Of a DNA stretch of 64,000 nucleotides, positions 16,091 through 25,283 are shown piece by piece. The stretch spans positions 124,001-188,000 of the forward strand of contig NZ_JAGGPB010000025.1 in the NCBI RefSeq assembly GCF_018614055.1, written 5' to 3'. Every line of letters begins with the position of its first letter. Positions within the stretch are counted from its first letter, which is position 1. The notes beneath the pieces are model-generated. The model saw only the letters and a program-made list of their open reading frames with translations. It had not been told where the DNA came from and made no database searches. The position numbers and the translations under genes are program-made. The stretch is from Streptomyces sp. ISL-98. GTDB taxonomy: Bacteria > Actinomycetota > Actinomycetes > Streptomycetales > Streptomycetaceae.

Positions 16091-17641
16091 CTAAACCCGC
16101 ACAGCAGGCTCCGGTTCGGCGGATGACGGCTTCGTCCTGCCTGCGCCCCTGAGCAGTACGAGCGAGAAGACACCCGCTGCGGCCATGGAAGCGGCCGCGC
16201 CGACCGCCGCGAAGCCCATCCCGTGCGTGAAGGCGTCGCGCGCGGCCGCCAGCACGGTCTCTGCCGTCCTGGCCGGGAGGTGCGCCGCCACCGCAGCCGC
16301 GCCGCCCAGCGTTTCGCGTACCGCGTCGGCGTGTGCCACACCGGCCGGCAGGGCGTCGGCCATGTCGCGGCTGTAGACCGCCGCTCCCACGGAGCCGAGT
16401 ATCGCCATGCCCAGCGCGCCTCCCAGCTCCTGGCCGGATTCGAGCACGGCAGCGGCCGAGCCCGCGCGCTCCGGCGGCGCGGCGCCCAGGGCGAGTTCAT
16501 TGGCGAGGGTCATGGCCGCGACCAGACCGCCCGCATAGACGGAGGCGCCGACGAGGGTGAACCAGAGGGGCGAGTCGGTACGCACCTGGGCCAGCCAGAG
16601 GAATCCGCAGGCGGAGACGAGGAAGCCGCCGCCCATGACGTACGCACGGTCGGTGCGCTGTGCGAGTGCCGCGCCGGCCGGGGCCATGACGGCCACGCCC
16701 ACGGCCGGCACCAGGCTCCACAATGCGGCCTCGAACGGGCCCATGCCCAGGACGGACTGCAGATACTGCGTGAAGAAGACCGCCATTCCCACCGTGGCGA
16801 ACATGGCGAGGAGATTGGCGAACACCGCGCCGCCGAAAGCACGTCGGCGCAGCAGACTCAGATCGATCATCGGGTGTGCGAGGCGCTTCTGACGGTGTAC
16901 GAAGGCGAAGCCGAGCGCGAGCCCCGAGGCGATGCCGAGGGCGGGCAGCGGCTCGTAACCGTGCCGGGCCCATTCCTTGATGCCGTAGATCACCGGGAGC
17001 AGGGCGGCGAGTGAGAGTGCCGCGCTCAGCAGGTCGAAGCGGCCCTGCTTCGGCGACTTGAACTCCGGTACCAGGAACGGCACCAGTGCGATCAGCAGCA
17101 CCATCGCGGGCAGGTTGATCAGGAAGACCGAGCCCCACCAGAAGTGTTCCAGCAGCAGGCCGCTGACCACCGGGCCGAGGGAGATGCCTGTGGTCATGAC
17201 GGCCGTCCAGATGGTGACCGCCTTGCCGCGCTGCTTCTCGTCGTGGAAGAGATTGCGGATCAGAGCGAGGGTCGACGGCATCAGGGCGGCGCCGCCGAGT
17301 CCGAGCAGTGCGCGTACGGCGATGAGCAGTTCGGCCGAGTGCGCGTACGCGGCGGCGACCGAGGCCGCGCCGAAGACCGCGGCTCCCACGAGCACCAGCG
17401 TGCGCCGCCCGATGCGGTCGCCGAGCGCACCCATGGTGATGAGCAGTCCGGCGAGTACGAAGCCGTACATGTCGAGGATCCAGAGCTGCTGGGTGGCGCT
17501 CGGTGCCAGGTCCTGGCTGACGTACGGGATCGCGAAGTAGAGGACCGAGACGTCCATCGAGACGAGGAGCAGGGGCAGCATCAGGACGCCGAGAGCGGTC
17601 CATTCCTTGCGGCCCGCGCGGGGGCCGGGTGTGTTCTCCAT
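16091..17641 (-). CDS. MFS drug efflux transporter, DHA2 (EmrB/QacA) family
   Basis: A 516-residue inner-membrane proton-driven exporter. The sequence reads as about 14 membrane helices, starting WTALGVLMLPLLLVSMDVSVLYFAIPYV, with the loop 2-3 motif GALGDRIGRRTLVLVG (motif A) and the antiporter motif C region LGPVVSGLLLEHFWWGSVFLINLPAM. The length fits the DHA2 family. The ATG at 17641 faces the divergent GntR-TetR fusion regulator, with CTAGTGCA/TGCACTAG arms in the 115-base gap; control by that regulator is very likely. The substrate is probably a toxic hydrophobic compound or antibiotic. Confidence 0.92.
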   Translation of the reverse strand: MENTPGPRAGRKEWTALGVLMLPLLLVSMDVSVLYFAIPYVSQDLAPSATQQLWILDMYGFVLAGLLITMGALGDRIGRRTLVLVGAAVFGAASVAAAYAHSAELLIAVRALLGLGGAALMPSTLALIRNLFHDEKQRGKAVTIWTAVMTTGISLGPVVSGLLLEHFWWGSVFLINLPAMVLLIALVPFLVPEFKSPKQGRFDLLSAALSLAALLPVIYGIKEWARHGYEPLPALGIASGLALGFAFVHRQKRLAHPMIDLSLLRRRAFGGAVFANLLAMFATVGMAVFFTQYLQSVLGMGPFEAALWSLVPAVGVAVMAPAGAALAQRTDRAYVMGGGFLVSACGFLWLAQVRTDSPLWFTLVGASVYAGGLVAAMTLANELALGAAPPERAGSAAAVLESGQELGGALGMAILGSVGAAVYSRDMADALPAGVAHADAVRETLGGAAAVAAHLPARTAETVLAAARDAFTHGMGFAAVGAAASMAAAGVFSLVLLRGAGRTKPSSAEPEPAVRV

Positions 17642-17686
17642 GGCTCGATACGGAATCGGGTCGGCGCGTACACCGCAAACAGATAC

Positions 17687-17744
17687 CTAGTGCACCCGTC
17701 ACACCCCTGCCACAGACAGGCAGAAGGAGCCATAGATGCACTAG
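17687..17744. promoter_or_regulatory. Operator candidate: CTAGTGCA inverted repeat
   Basis: CTAGTGCA (17687-17694) and its exact inverse TGCACTAG (17737-17744) flank the divergent gap between efflux pump and regulator. The right arm runs into ACTAGTACAGTAC just before the regulator start, similar to palindromes bound by GntR-family proteins. The regulator message may be nearly leaderless. Confidence 0.6.
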
Positions 17745-17756
17745 TACAGTACGGGC

Positions 17757-18668
17757 ATGAAGGTCGAGCCGCCCTACCTCCGGATCGCCGGGGACATCCG
17801 CCGCCGCATCACCTCGGGCGAGCTCGCTCCCGGTGATCTCGTCCCCTCCACACGCCTCATCACCCAGGAGTGGGGCGTCGCGATGGCGACGGCGACGAAA
17901 GCTCTCGCCGCGCTGAACCGCGAGGGTCTGGTGCGGGCCGTGCCCGGAGTCGGCACGGTGGTCGCCGAGCCCGGACGGGAGCGCTCGGCCCCGCCCGGCC
18001 ACGGCCTCACTCGCGAGCGCGTCATTCGCGCCGCGATCACGCTCGTCGACGCGGAGGGGCTCACCGCGCTCTCCATGCGGCGGCTCGCGACCGAGTTCGA
18101 CACCTCCACCATGGCGCTCTACCGCCATGTCCCGAGCAAGGGCGAGCTCGTACGGCTGATGTCGGAGGCGGTGTTCAGCGAAGAACCGCCGGGACCACGA
18201 CCGACCGGCTGGCGTGCGCAACTGGCGCTGGAGGCACGGTGGTTGTGGAGTCTGTACGAGCGCCATCCCTGGCTGGCGCGGGCCATGGCCGCCCTCACCC
18301 GGCCGATGGCCTCACCTCATGCGATGCGGTACACCGAGCGGGTCCTGAGCGTTCTGCGCGGACTGAGGCTCACGCCGTACGACATGATCCATGTCCACCT
18401 CACTCTCCTCGGGTACGCCCAGGGTGTCGCGATGGCCATCGAGCTGGAGTCGCAGGCGCGGCAGGACACCGGGATGACACCCGAGGAGTGGATGGCGTCC
18501 AACGAGCCGCGGATGGAGGCGATCCAGGCGACCGGGGCCTATCCGGTGCTGTCGACCCTCTTCGACCAGGACGAATTCGACCTCGAACTCGGCACGCTCT
18601 TCGAATTCGGGCTCGAGCGGATGCTGGACGGAGTCGAGGCGCTCATCGGGCGACCCCGGACGCCCTGA
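17757..18668 (+). CDS. GntR-TetR fusion transcriptional regulator
   Basis: A 303-residue protein with two DNA-binding domains. Residues about 5-72 form a GntR winged helix (DIRRRITSGELAPGDLVPSTRLITQEWGVAMATATKALAALNREGLV). Residues about 84-135 form a TetR helix-turn-helix (TRERVIRAAITLVDAEGLTALSMRRLATEFDTSTMALYRHVPSKGEL). A TetR C-terminal ligand domain follows. The fusion is known in actinomycetes but little studied. It is divergent from a DHA2 efflux pump, the classical layout of a drug-sensing repressor and its pump. The ligand would bind in the C-terminal domain. Confidence 0.9.
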   Translation: MKVEPPYLRIAGDIRRRITSGELAPGDLVPSTRLITQEWGVAMATATKALAALNREGLVRAVPGVGTVVAEPGRERSAPPGHGLTRERVIRAAITLVDAEGLTALSMRRLATEFDTSTMALYRHVPSKGELVRLMSEAVFSEEPPGPRPTGWRAQLALEARWLWSLYERHPWLARAMAALTRPMASPHAMRYTERVLSVLRGLRLTPYDMIHVHLTLLGYAQGVAMAIELESQARQDTGMTPEEWMASNEPRMEAIQATGAYPVLSTLFDQDEFDLELGTLFEFGLERMLDGVEALIGRPRTP

Positions 18669-18680
18669 CGTGCGTGCGTC

Positions 18681-19058
18681 TCACGCACCGTGCGGGCCGT
18701 GATGCGCGATTCGGATGCGCCGCAGGATCCTGCGCAGGCGGCGTACAGGATCCGACGACGTGAGGTGCGGCGACTCGTGCCGACTCGTCAAGGGCACCTG
18801 TGGCATGAGAAAGGTCGATCCGGCCGTGTCCATGACGCAGAACGGCGTGCCGCCCATGTCTTCCACGAGGACGCGGAAAGGCCGGGGAGGCTCCTCGGGC
18901 AGCTCCGCGGCCAGGATCGTGACGCCTTTGGCGCGGCCCGGCCGGTAGGCAACCACTTTGCCGTCCACCAGGACCTCGATGCCGGCCGCGGGCCGTCCGA
19001 GCTGGACGCTGACGGAATGCCCGTGCTGATCGACGTGAAAGCGGTGACCGCGGGTCAT
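18681..19058 (-). CDS. Hypothetical protein with basic tail
   Basis: A 125-residue cytoplasmic protein. GGAGG precedes the ATG at 19058 with good spacing. The N-terminal two thirds alternate hydrophobic and charged residues like a beta-sandwich (VSVQLGRPAAGIEVLVDGKVVAYRPG, RPFRVLVEDMGGTPFCVMD). The end is strongly basic (RRLRRILRRIRIAHHGPHG) and might contact nucleic acid or membrane. It converges with the GntR-TetR gene and lies alone. I recognise no family. Confidence 0.65.
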   Translation of the reverse strand: MTRGHRFHVDQHGHSVSVQLGRPAAGIEVLVDGKVVAYRPGRAKGVTILAAELPEEPPRPFRVLVEDMGGTPFCVMDTAGSTFLMPQVPLTSRHESPHLTSSDPVRRLRRILRRIRIAHHGPHGA

Positions 19059-19227
19059 GGCGTACCTCCACGGGCGGTACGGGGCGTCCTGCTTCCAGGG
19101 TACGCAGCGCCCCGGAGGAGGGCGTCCTGAGACCGGCCCGCGACGGCCCACAGCTCAGGTGAGCGCCCCAGCAGCGTTGCATGCTCACACCGCATCGCAG
19201 TTCTGCGGTGCGTGATGGTATCGGCCC

Positions 19228-20232
19228 ATGGACAACCAGCGGCGCATCCTCATCGTGGCCTACGACGACGCGCAGATACTTGACATCGCCTGCCCCAGCG
19301 GCGCACTGGACATCGCCAACCGGTACGGCGCCACCCCGCCCTACACCATCGAGCTCGGCACCCTCGGCCGCCGTGCCGCTCGTAGTTCGGCCGGGATCGT
19401 GCTCGGGGCGGGGCGCGGGCTGGAGGCGGTGACCGGACGGCTGGATACGTTGATCGTCGTCGGCGGAGCCGGGTACGAAGACGCGGCGGCGGACGGGCGG
19501 CTGCTGGCACAGGTCCGGCGGCTGGCCGAGCGCAGTCGGCGCGTCGCCTCCGTCTGCACCGGCACCTACGTGCTCGCCGCCGCGGGGCTGCTGGACCACC
19601 GGCGGGTGACGACACACTGGGGTTACGGCGAGCAACTGGCCGCCCGCCACCCCGCGGTGGCCGTTGACGTAGGGCCGCTCTACATCCGCGACGGCAACGT
19701 CTACACCTCCGCCGGGGTCACCAGCGCACTCGACCTGACGCTGTCTCTGATCGAGGACGACCACGGGCCGACCCTCGCCCGCGCCGTCGCACGCGAACTG
19801 GTCTCCTACCTGCACCGGCCCGCCGATCAGGCCCAGATCAGCATGTTCCTGGCCGCCCCACCGCCAGGGGACCGGCTCGTACGGGACCTCGCCGGCTACA
19901 TCGCCGGCCACCTGGCCGAGGACCTGACGCCCGGGGTGCTGGCGGCCCGGGCGGGGGTGAGCCCCCGGCATCTGACCCGCCTGTTCACCGCGCATCTCGG
20001 CACGACTCCGACACGGGCCGTGCGGGCGGCCCGTACGGAAGCGGCAGCCCATCTGGTGCGGTCGAGCGGGCTGCCGCTGGCAGCGATCGCGCGTCGTTGC
20101 GGGTTCGGGTCGCCGCAGACGCTGCGGCAGGCATTCCTGGATCACTATGGGGTCGGCGGAGACAGGATTCGCAAGATGCCGGACATGCCACGAGCGCACG
20201 TACCGTCGGCACAGAAGACTCCTGTGCCATGA
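19228..20232 (+). CDS. GlxA-type AraC regulator with DJ-1/PfpI domain
   Basis: A 334-residue regulator. Residues about 5-175 are a DJ-1/PfpI domain with its nucleophile-elbow cysteine in RVASVCTGTYVLAAAGLL (C110). Residues about 225-320 are an AraC-type pair of helix-turn-helices (AEDLTPGVLAARAGVSPRHLTRLFTAHLGTTPTRAVRAAR and AIARRCGFGSPQTLRQAF). GlxA-like proteins sense metabolites such as amines or nitriles. The stop overlaps the start of the exported PfpI gene by four bases, so sensor and enzyme are made together. Confidence 0.92.
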   Translation: MDNQRRILIVAYDDAQILDIACPSGALDIANRYGATPPYTIELGTLGRRAARSSAGIVLGAGRGLEAVTGRLDTLIVVGGAGYEDAAADGRLLAQVRRLAERSRRVASVCTGTYVLAAAGLLDHRRVTTHWGYGEQLAARHPAVAVDVGPLYIRDGNVYTSAGVTSALDLTLSLIEDDHGPTLARAVARELVSYLHRPADQAQISMFLAAPPPGDRLVRDLAGYIAGHLAEDLTPGVLAARAGVSPRHLTRLFTAHLGTTPTRAVRAARTEAAAHLVRSSGLPLAAIARRCGFGSPQTLRQAFLDHYGVGGDRIRKMPDMPRAHVPSAQKTPVP

Positions 20233-20993
20233 CGAATTCGACGACACGCAGGGCTCTCCTCCGCGGGACCGTGGCCACTGCCGCGCTCGCCACCGCAGGC
20301 GTCTCCCAAGCCGGGGTCGCACACGCCGAACGGCCTGGTGGCGCGGGGCTGGACATCGGAATCCTGCTGTACGACGGCTACAGCCTGCTGGACCCCACCG
20401 GCCCCGCCGAGGTGCTGTCCCGGCTGCCGGGTGCGAACGTGACGATGATCGCCGAGCGGCGAGGACCGGTCCGAACGGACACGGGCGACGTGGCCGTAAT
20501 GGCCGAGCGATCCATCGCCGAGGTCAATCGCCTGGACGTCCTGCTCGTGCCGGGCGCCGGCAACCGCGGCACGGTCGGGGCGATGGAGAACCAGGCGCTG
20601 CTGAGCTGGATCCGCCGAATCGACCGGCACAGCCGGTGGACGACCTCCGTCTGCACCGGGACGCTGGTGCTCGCCGCGGCGGGCCTCCTGAAGGGGCGAC
20701 AGGCAACGACGTACTGGGCCTCCGCCGACTATCTGCGGTCCGAGTTCGATGTGACCTACCTGCCTCAGCGCTACGTGCGTTCGGGGAAGATCATCACGGC
20801 GGCGGGGGTCTCGGCAGGTCTGGACATGGCCCTGTACCTGGCGTCCCTGATCGCCGGGGACACCACGGCGAAGGCAATCCAGCTGGCCATCGAATACGAC
20901 CCGCACCCCCCGTTCAACTCCGGCAACGCAGCGGACGCAGCCCCCCAACTCAAGGAACTGGCACAGCGGTTGCTGGCCGAATCCCAGGTTTGA
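20229..20993 (+). CDS. Exported DJ-1/PfpI family protein
   Basis: A 254-residue DJ-1/PfpI protein of the isonitrile hydratase-like branch with an N-terminal twin-arginine signal (TTRRALLRGTVATAALATAGVSQAGVAHA). The elbow cysteine is in TTSVCTGTLVLAAAGLL, and YDGYSLLDPTGPAEVLSRLPG is the family N-terminal core. It overlaps the GlxA regulator by ATGA. Exported members of this family are unusual; most are cytoplasmic. It could hydrate or detoxify a small molecule outside the membrane, but that is inference from the fold and neighbour. Confidence 0.85.
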   Translation: MTNSTTRRALLRGTVATAALATAGVSQAGVAHAERPGGAGLDIGILLYDGYSLLDPTGPAEVLSRLPGANVTMIAERRGPVRTDTGDVAVMAERSIAEVNRLDVLLVPGAGNRGTVGAMENQALLSWIRRIDRHSRWTTSVCTGTLVLAAAGLLKGRQATTYWASADYLRSEFDVTYLPQRYVRSGKIITAAGVSAGLDMALYLASLIAGDTTAKAIQLAIEYDPHPPFNSGNAADAAPQLKELAQRLLAESQV

Positions 20994-21042
20994 CGGGCCT
21001 CGGGACGAAGGGTTCGCGCCCCGCTCCAACTGCACACGCGGT

Positions 21043-21059
21043 GGGGTTAACCCAACCCC
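21043..21059. promoter_or_regulatory. Palindromic GGGTTAACCC motif upstream of the serine hydrolase
   Basis: GGGGTTAACCCAACCCC contains the perfect palindrome GGGTTAACCC (21044-21053) and a second AACCCC half, 56 bases before the serine hydrolase start. It could be a repressor site. Nothing ties it to a known regulator. Confidence 0.35.
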
Positions 21060-21114
21060 GGAACCTACGGTCAGCCCGATTGCCTGCCCGGTGTGCCCTT
21101 CCTACGGTTGACCT

Positions 21115-22317
21115 ATGTCGATCAAGCAGCGTCGGATCACCCGCCGGGCAGCGACCGGTCTCCTCACACTCACGGTCGCGCTCCTCGCGGCCCTCCTCCC
21201 AGCGGCCGGATCGGTGGCCGCCGCCCAGCCCTCCCGGCTGCAACGGGACGCCGATGCGCTGCGCGACGCCGGGGTCACCGGCGTCTCCGTCAGGCTCGAA
21301 ACGCCTCACGGCGTGCGTACGGTCCGCAGCGGGGTCGGTGATCTCAGCACCGGGTCGCCTGTGCCGAAGGACGGGTACGTGAGGATCGGCAGTACCACGA
21401 AAACGTTCGTCGCCACCGTGCTGCTTCAGCTCGTTGGTGAGGGACGGCTGTCACTCAGCGACACAGTGGACACATGGCTGCCCGGGGTGGTCCGGGGCAA
21501 GGGAAACGACGGGCGCCGAATCACACTGCGCCAGCTTCTCCAACACACCAGCGGGTTACCCGACTACACCAAGGACGTCGTCCCGGATCTCAGCGCCCGG
21601 GGATACCGCAAGCACCGCTGGACGACGTACACCTCCGAGCAGCGGATCGCCTTCGCGATGAATCACCCGCCCACCTTCGAGCCCGGTGCGCGCTGGGAGT
21701 ATTCCAACACCAACTACGTCCTCGCCGGCATGGTGATCAAGGCCGTCACGGGCCATTCCTGGGAGCAGGAGGTCCAGGCCCGGATCCTGCGCCCGCTGCG
21801 GCTCACGCACACGCTCGCACCGGGCAACTGGCCGTTCCTGCCCCGCCCGCACGCCCGCAATTACCAACAGTTCGAGCCGGGCGGGACGATGACCGACACC
21901 ACAGTCGCGTACCTGCCCTTCGACGGGGATGCCGACGGGGCGCTGATCAGCACGACGGCGGACACCGACAGGTTCTTCACTGCGCTGGTACGAGGGAAGT
22001 TGCTGGCCCCCGCCGAGCTCGCGGAGATGCAGCGGACCGTCAGTGTGCCCGATGACCACGGCGCTCCTGCGGGCACGCGCAACGGTCTCGGCCTCAGCTG
22101 GACGCCGCTGTCCTGCGGCGGCGGGTACTGGGGACACAGCGGCAACGGTTTCGGGTACATGGTGTGGCCCGCCGCGACGCCGGACGGGCGGGCCACCGTA
22201 ACCGTCTCCGTACACAGCAGACCGGGGGACCAGGGCACAGCCATCAGCCAGATACGAGGCATCACCGACCTGGTCGACCACGCCTTGTGCTCCGCACGCC
22301 AGGGCAGCAGCCGGTGA
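21115..22317 (+). CDS. Secreted serine hydrolase, beta-lactamase/DD-peptidase fold
   Basis: A 400-residue exported protein of the class C beta-lactamase/D-alanyl-D-alanine carboxypeptidase superfamily (S12). The signal peptide covers about residues 1-37 (RRAATGLLTLTVALLAALLPAAGSVAAAQ). Catalytic motifs are complete: SxxK in RIGSTTKTF, YxN in WEYSNTNYVLAG, and HxG in WGHSGNGFGY. Likely roles are trimming of cell-wall peptides or hydrolysis of D-amino acid esters. It is a single gene with a palindrome upstream. Confidence 0.9.
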   Translation: MSIKQRRITRRAATGLLTLTVALLAALLPAAGSVAAAQPSRLQRDADALRDAGVTGVSVRLETPHGVRTVRSGVGDLSTGSPVPKDGYVRIGSTTKTFVATVLLQLVGEGRLSLSDTVDTWLPGVVRGKGNDGRRITLRQLLQHTSGLPDYTKDVVPDLSARGYRKHRWTTYTSEQRIAFAMNHPPTFEPGARWEYSNTNYVLAGMVIKAVTGHSWEQEVQARILRPLRLTHTLAPGNWPFLPRPHARNYQQFEPGGTMTDTTVAYLPFDGDADGALISTTADTDRFFTALVRGKLLAPAELAEMQRTVSVPDDHGAPAGTRNGLGLSWTPLSCGGGYWGHSGNGFGYMVWPAATPDGRATVTVSVHSRPGDQGTAISQIRGITDLVDHALCSARQGSSR

Positions 22318-22480
22318 CGGACGGTTCCCCACAGAATGGAGGCAGTCAGCCGAGGCGGCGGACGGGCGAGCCCGCGAGGATTGGGCCACTTCGTACGGCC
22401 ACGACCTGGCGGTGAACTTGCTGCGAGCCCACATCGGCTCCGATCCGTCACTCTCCCCCCGCCGCGGAGTGCGGTTCGGT

Positions 22481-22503
22481 GCCTGGTGGTGGTGACACCA
22501 GGC
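22481..22503. other. Hairpin-forming inverted repeat upstream of the SDR gene
   Basis: GCCTGGTG (22481-22488) and CACCAGGC (22496-22503) form perfect 8-base arms with a 7-base loop, about 48 bases before the SDR start. It may end the upstream transcript or serve as an operator. Confidence 0.35.
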
Positions 22504-22550
22504 TCAGCGCACCCTGCCGTGCTGCCGCGCCGTATACCAGGATGGCCGGC

Positions 22551-23363
22551 ATGAACCAACGCACAACCTTGATCACCGGTGCGACGCAGGGCCTGGGGCG
22601 CGGCATCGCACTCGACCTCGCCGCACGTGGCGGCACCGTCCTGTTGCACGGTCGCGACCGTGACCGTCTCGATTCCGTCGCGGCGGAAGTACGGGCTGCC
22701 GCTCCCGGCGCCACCGTCCGCACCTACCTCGCCGACCTGGCCGACCTCGACCAAGTGCATGCGATGGCCGCCCGGATCCGTGAGGCCGAACCCCGGCTCG
22801 ACGCGCTCGTCAACAACGCCGTCGCGGGCGGTGGCGCCGAGCCGCTTCGGCGGGAGCTGAGCCGCCAGGGGCACGAACTGCGGTTCGCCGTGAACCACCT
22901 TGCCCCGTATGTGCTCACCCGAGACCTCCTTCCGACGCTCACCGCGTCGGCGCCCGCACGCGTCGTCAACGTCGCCTCGATCGGCCAGGAAGCCATCGAC
23001 TTCGACAACGTCATGCTGGAGCGGGAGTACGAGGGCCTGCGCGCCTACTGCCGAAGCAAACTAGCGATGATCATGGCGACCTTCGAGCTGGCCGCCGAAC
23101 TGGACGGCACCGGCGTCACGGTGAACACCCTTCACCCGGCCCACCTGATGGACACGAACGGGGTCCGCGAGTACGGCCTCACTCCGGCCACGAGCATCGA
23201 CGAGGGGGTACGGCCAACCGTACGCCTGCTCATGGATCCGGACCTCGAGTCCACCACGGGTCGCTACTTCAACCAGTTCACCGACACCCGAGCACACAAC
23301 CAGGCGTATGACACCGACGCCCGTGAACGCCTGATGAATCTGACCCGCACCCTCATCGGCTGA
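22551..23363 (+). CDS. Short-chain dehydrogenase/reductase
   Basis: A 270-residue classical SDR. The cofactor motif TLITGATQGLGRGIALDLA is at the N-terminus with LLHGRDRDRL after it. NNAVAGG corresponds to the NNAG strand. The catalytic Ser is in VVNVASIGQ and the YxxxK pair in AYCRSKLAM. The arginine after the second strand suggests NADP preference. The start MNQRTTL at 22551 is favoured by AGGA in front, with ATG 22542 as the alternative. Substrate unknown; no partner gene. Confidence 0.88.
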   Translation: MNQRTTLITGATQGLGRGIALDLAARGGTVLLHGRDRDRLDSVAAEVRAAAPGATVRTYLADLADLDQVHAMAARIREAEPRLDALVNNAVAGGGAEPLRRELSRQGHELRFAVNHLAPYVLTRDLLPTLTASAPARVVNVASIGQEAIDFDNVMLEREYEGLRAYCRSKLAMIMATFELAAELDGTGVTVNTLHPAHLMDTNGVREYGLTPATSIDEGVRPTVRLLMDPDLESTTGRYFNQFTDTRAHNQAYDTDARERLMNLTRTLIG

Positions 23364-23601
23364 AGAGTTATTTGCATACGAATGCTGTTGGATTTCGCAC
23401 CGCTCTGCCGCGCGCGGGCGTACGACAGCGCGTGTCGTTTCTCGCACCGTGTCGCGATAACTTCGAGTGCCCCCGGTCTCACCCGTTCAGGGCAATTCCC
23501 AATGCCGGTACGGACGGGATGGTGGGTGAGCAATGGAGCGAAGGTGCCGGGATTCAACAGATGGGCGCTCAGCTCCCGCTTTTAAGACGGAAGGAGACCT
23601 C

Positions 23602-24141
23602 ATGGCCACTTCGTCCTGGCGGAAGACTCTCACTCACGGTGCATTGGCGGCGGCTCTGGTAAGCGTCATGCTCTCGGGTACCGCTCATGCTGCCCCACCG
23701 GCCGTCCCGACCGGACCCGTCGTAATCACCAATCACGCGCACACCAACTACCTGATCCCCGACGACACCGTCGGCAACAACGGCACCTACCTGCAGGTGT
23801 ACTACCGGGCCGACCACCCCTTCTCGCGTGCGTTCCAGTTCGAGGCCGTGACGGGCGAGGACCGGGTCTTCCATTGGAAGAGCGCCAGGACCGGCACCTG
23901 CGCCGAGGCCACCGGCGACGCCGGCACCTACGTATACATGCGCAACTGCACGACGAAGAAGGCCCAGTGGTGGAGGCTCAGTTACATCAGCGGCACGGAC
24001 AGGTGGGTCCTCAGCCCCTACTTGGAAGAGGGCGTCGCCGTAACCGGCACGTACGGCGACGACAACGTCGCACCCCTGCGTGAACTGCCCAGCCGCGAGA
24101 CAGCAACCGCTTCTCAGCAGTGGCACTTCACGCCGCAATAG
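23602..24141 (+). CDS. Secreted lectin-like (ricin-type fold) protein
   Basis: A 179-residue exported protein. The signal peptide is about residues 1-31 (LTHGALAAALVSVMLSGTAHA). The mature part holds repeating beta units with CAEATGDAGTYVYMRNCTTKKAQWWRLSYI and a final TASQQWHFTPQ, the QxW-like pattern of ricin B-type trefoil carbohydrate-binding proteins. There is no catalytic domain. GGAG precedes the ATG. A strong hairpin terminator follows the stop. It probably binds a sugar or cell-surface polymer. Confidence 0.75.
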   Translation: MATSSWRKTLTHGALAAALVSVMLSGTAHAAPPAVPTGPVVITNHAHTNYLIPDDTVGNNGTYLQVYYRADHPFSRAFQFEAVTGEDRVFHWKSARTGTCAEATGDAGTYVYMRNCTTKKAQWWRLSYISGTDRWVLSPYLEEGVAVTGTYGDDNVAPLRELPSRETATASQQWHFTPQ

Positions 24142-24176
24142 CCCCCCGCCCCTGGCACCGCAACGGTGCTCGTAGT

Positions 24177-24211
24177 GATGAGGCTGCAGCCGCATGGGCT
24201 GCAGCCTCATC
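24177..24211 (+). terminator. Strong hairpin terminator after the lectin gene
   Basis: GATGAGGCTGCAGCC (24177-24191) pairs perfectly over 15 bases with GGCTGCAGCCTCATC (24197-24211) around the loop GCATG, 36 bases after the lectin stop. Confidence 0.85.
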
Positions 24212-24355
24212 GCGTGCCGTGCGCTTGGCGGCGCATGGTGTGTTGGCCGGGACGCCGCAGCCGTCGGTGAATATGGTTTCGATGAGACAAGCGATCTCCC
24301 GCACCGCTTTGACAGTCGGCGTCGGCAGCCTGAAGCGCACGAAATCGGGAGAACC

Positions 24356-25264
24356 GTGGACCTGGAAAGCATCACCGATGAGCTGTACGCGCTGCCGCCG
24401 GCCGACTTCACCGCAGCCAGGAACGAGCGCGTGGTCGCGGCCCGCAAAGCAGGTGACCGCAAACTGGCCGGACAGATCCAGGCCCTGCGGCGCCCAACGC
24501 TCTCGGCCTGGGCCAGCAACCTGCTTGTGCACCGGCAACCGGACCAGGTCCAGCCACTGATCAGCCTCGGCGAAAGCATGCGCCAGGCCCACCGTGATCT
24601 CGACGGCGAGCAGCTGCGCGAGCTCAGCCGTCAGCAGCACGCCCTGGTCGCCACCCTGGCCCGGCAGGCGCGCCAGCTGGCGGCAGACGCCGGCCAGGCA
24701 GTCAGCGAGGACGTCCAGCACGAAGTGGAGGCCACACTGCACGCGGTGCTGGCTGACGCGGAAGCCGCGCAGGAATGGGCCGCGGGCAGGCTGATCAAAC
24801 CGCTCAGCCCACCGGTCGGATTCACGAGTGCCACCACCCCGGATTCCGTGCCGCACAAGGCTCCCCGCCCGTCGCCCTCGCCCTCGCAACCCACCGACCG
24901 GCGTGCCCGCGCCACCGCCCCCAAAGTCACGGACCAAGCACGCAAAGAGCAGCGCGCAAAGCTCGCCCAGGCCAGGCAGGACGCGAAGACAGCCGACCAG
25001 CAGGCACTGGCCCGTGAGGAGGAACTGACGCAGGCGGAGACGGAGAAAGAGCGCGCCGAGGCTCAGCTACGAGAGGCGGAGGAGGAGGTCGCGGCGCTGG
25101 CCGAGCAGCTCAAGGAGGCCAAGGAGCGCCGCAAGGCCGCCCTTGACGGTGCCCGCGAGGCAAGGGACCGCGCCCGCGAAGCGGCCACCGAAGCCCGCGT
25201 CGCACGCCGCCACGCCCAGGAGACAGCGGCGTACGCAGAGCAGCTGGCGGACAACGACGCGTAA
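24356..25264 (+). CDS. Coiled-coil hypothetical protein
   Basis: A 302-residue cytoplasmic protein starting at a GTG (VDLESITDELYALPPADFTAARNERV) with GGGAG just upstream. The N-terminal 130 residues are a helical domain (LAGQIQALRRPTLSAWASNLL). A Pro/Ser-rich linker (PSPSPSQPTDRRARA) follows, then about 110 residues of charged coiled coil (EERE/KERAEAQLREAEEEVAALAEQLKEAKERRK). The pattern suggests a scaffold or nucleoid/cytoskeleton-associated protein. I know similar unnamed proteins from Streptomyces but no function. Confidence 0.75.
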   Translation: MDLESITDELYALPPADFTAARNERVVAARKAGDRKLAGQIQALRRPTLSAWASNLLVHRQPDQVQPLISLGESMRQAHRDLDGEQLRELSRQQHALVATLARQARQLAADAGQAVSEDVQHEVEATLHAVLADAEAAQEWAAGRLIKPLSPPVGFTSATTPDSVPHKAPRPSPSPSQPTDRRARATAPKVTDQARKEQRAKLAQARQDAKTADQQALAREEELTQAETEKERAEAQLREAEEEVAALAEQLKEAKERRKAALDGAREARDRAREAATEARVARRHAQETAAYAEQLADNDA

Positions 25265-25283
25265 GGGACTGCATGCGCTCGCG

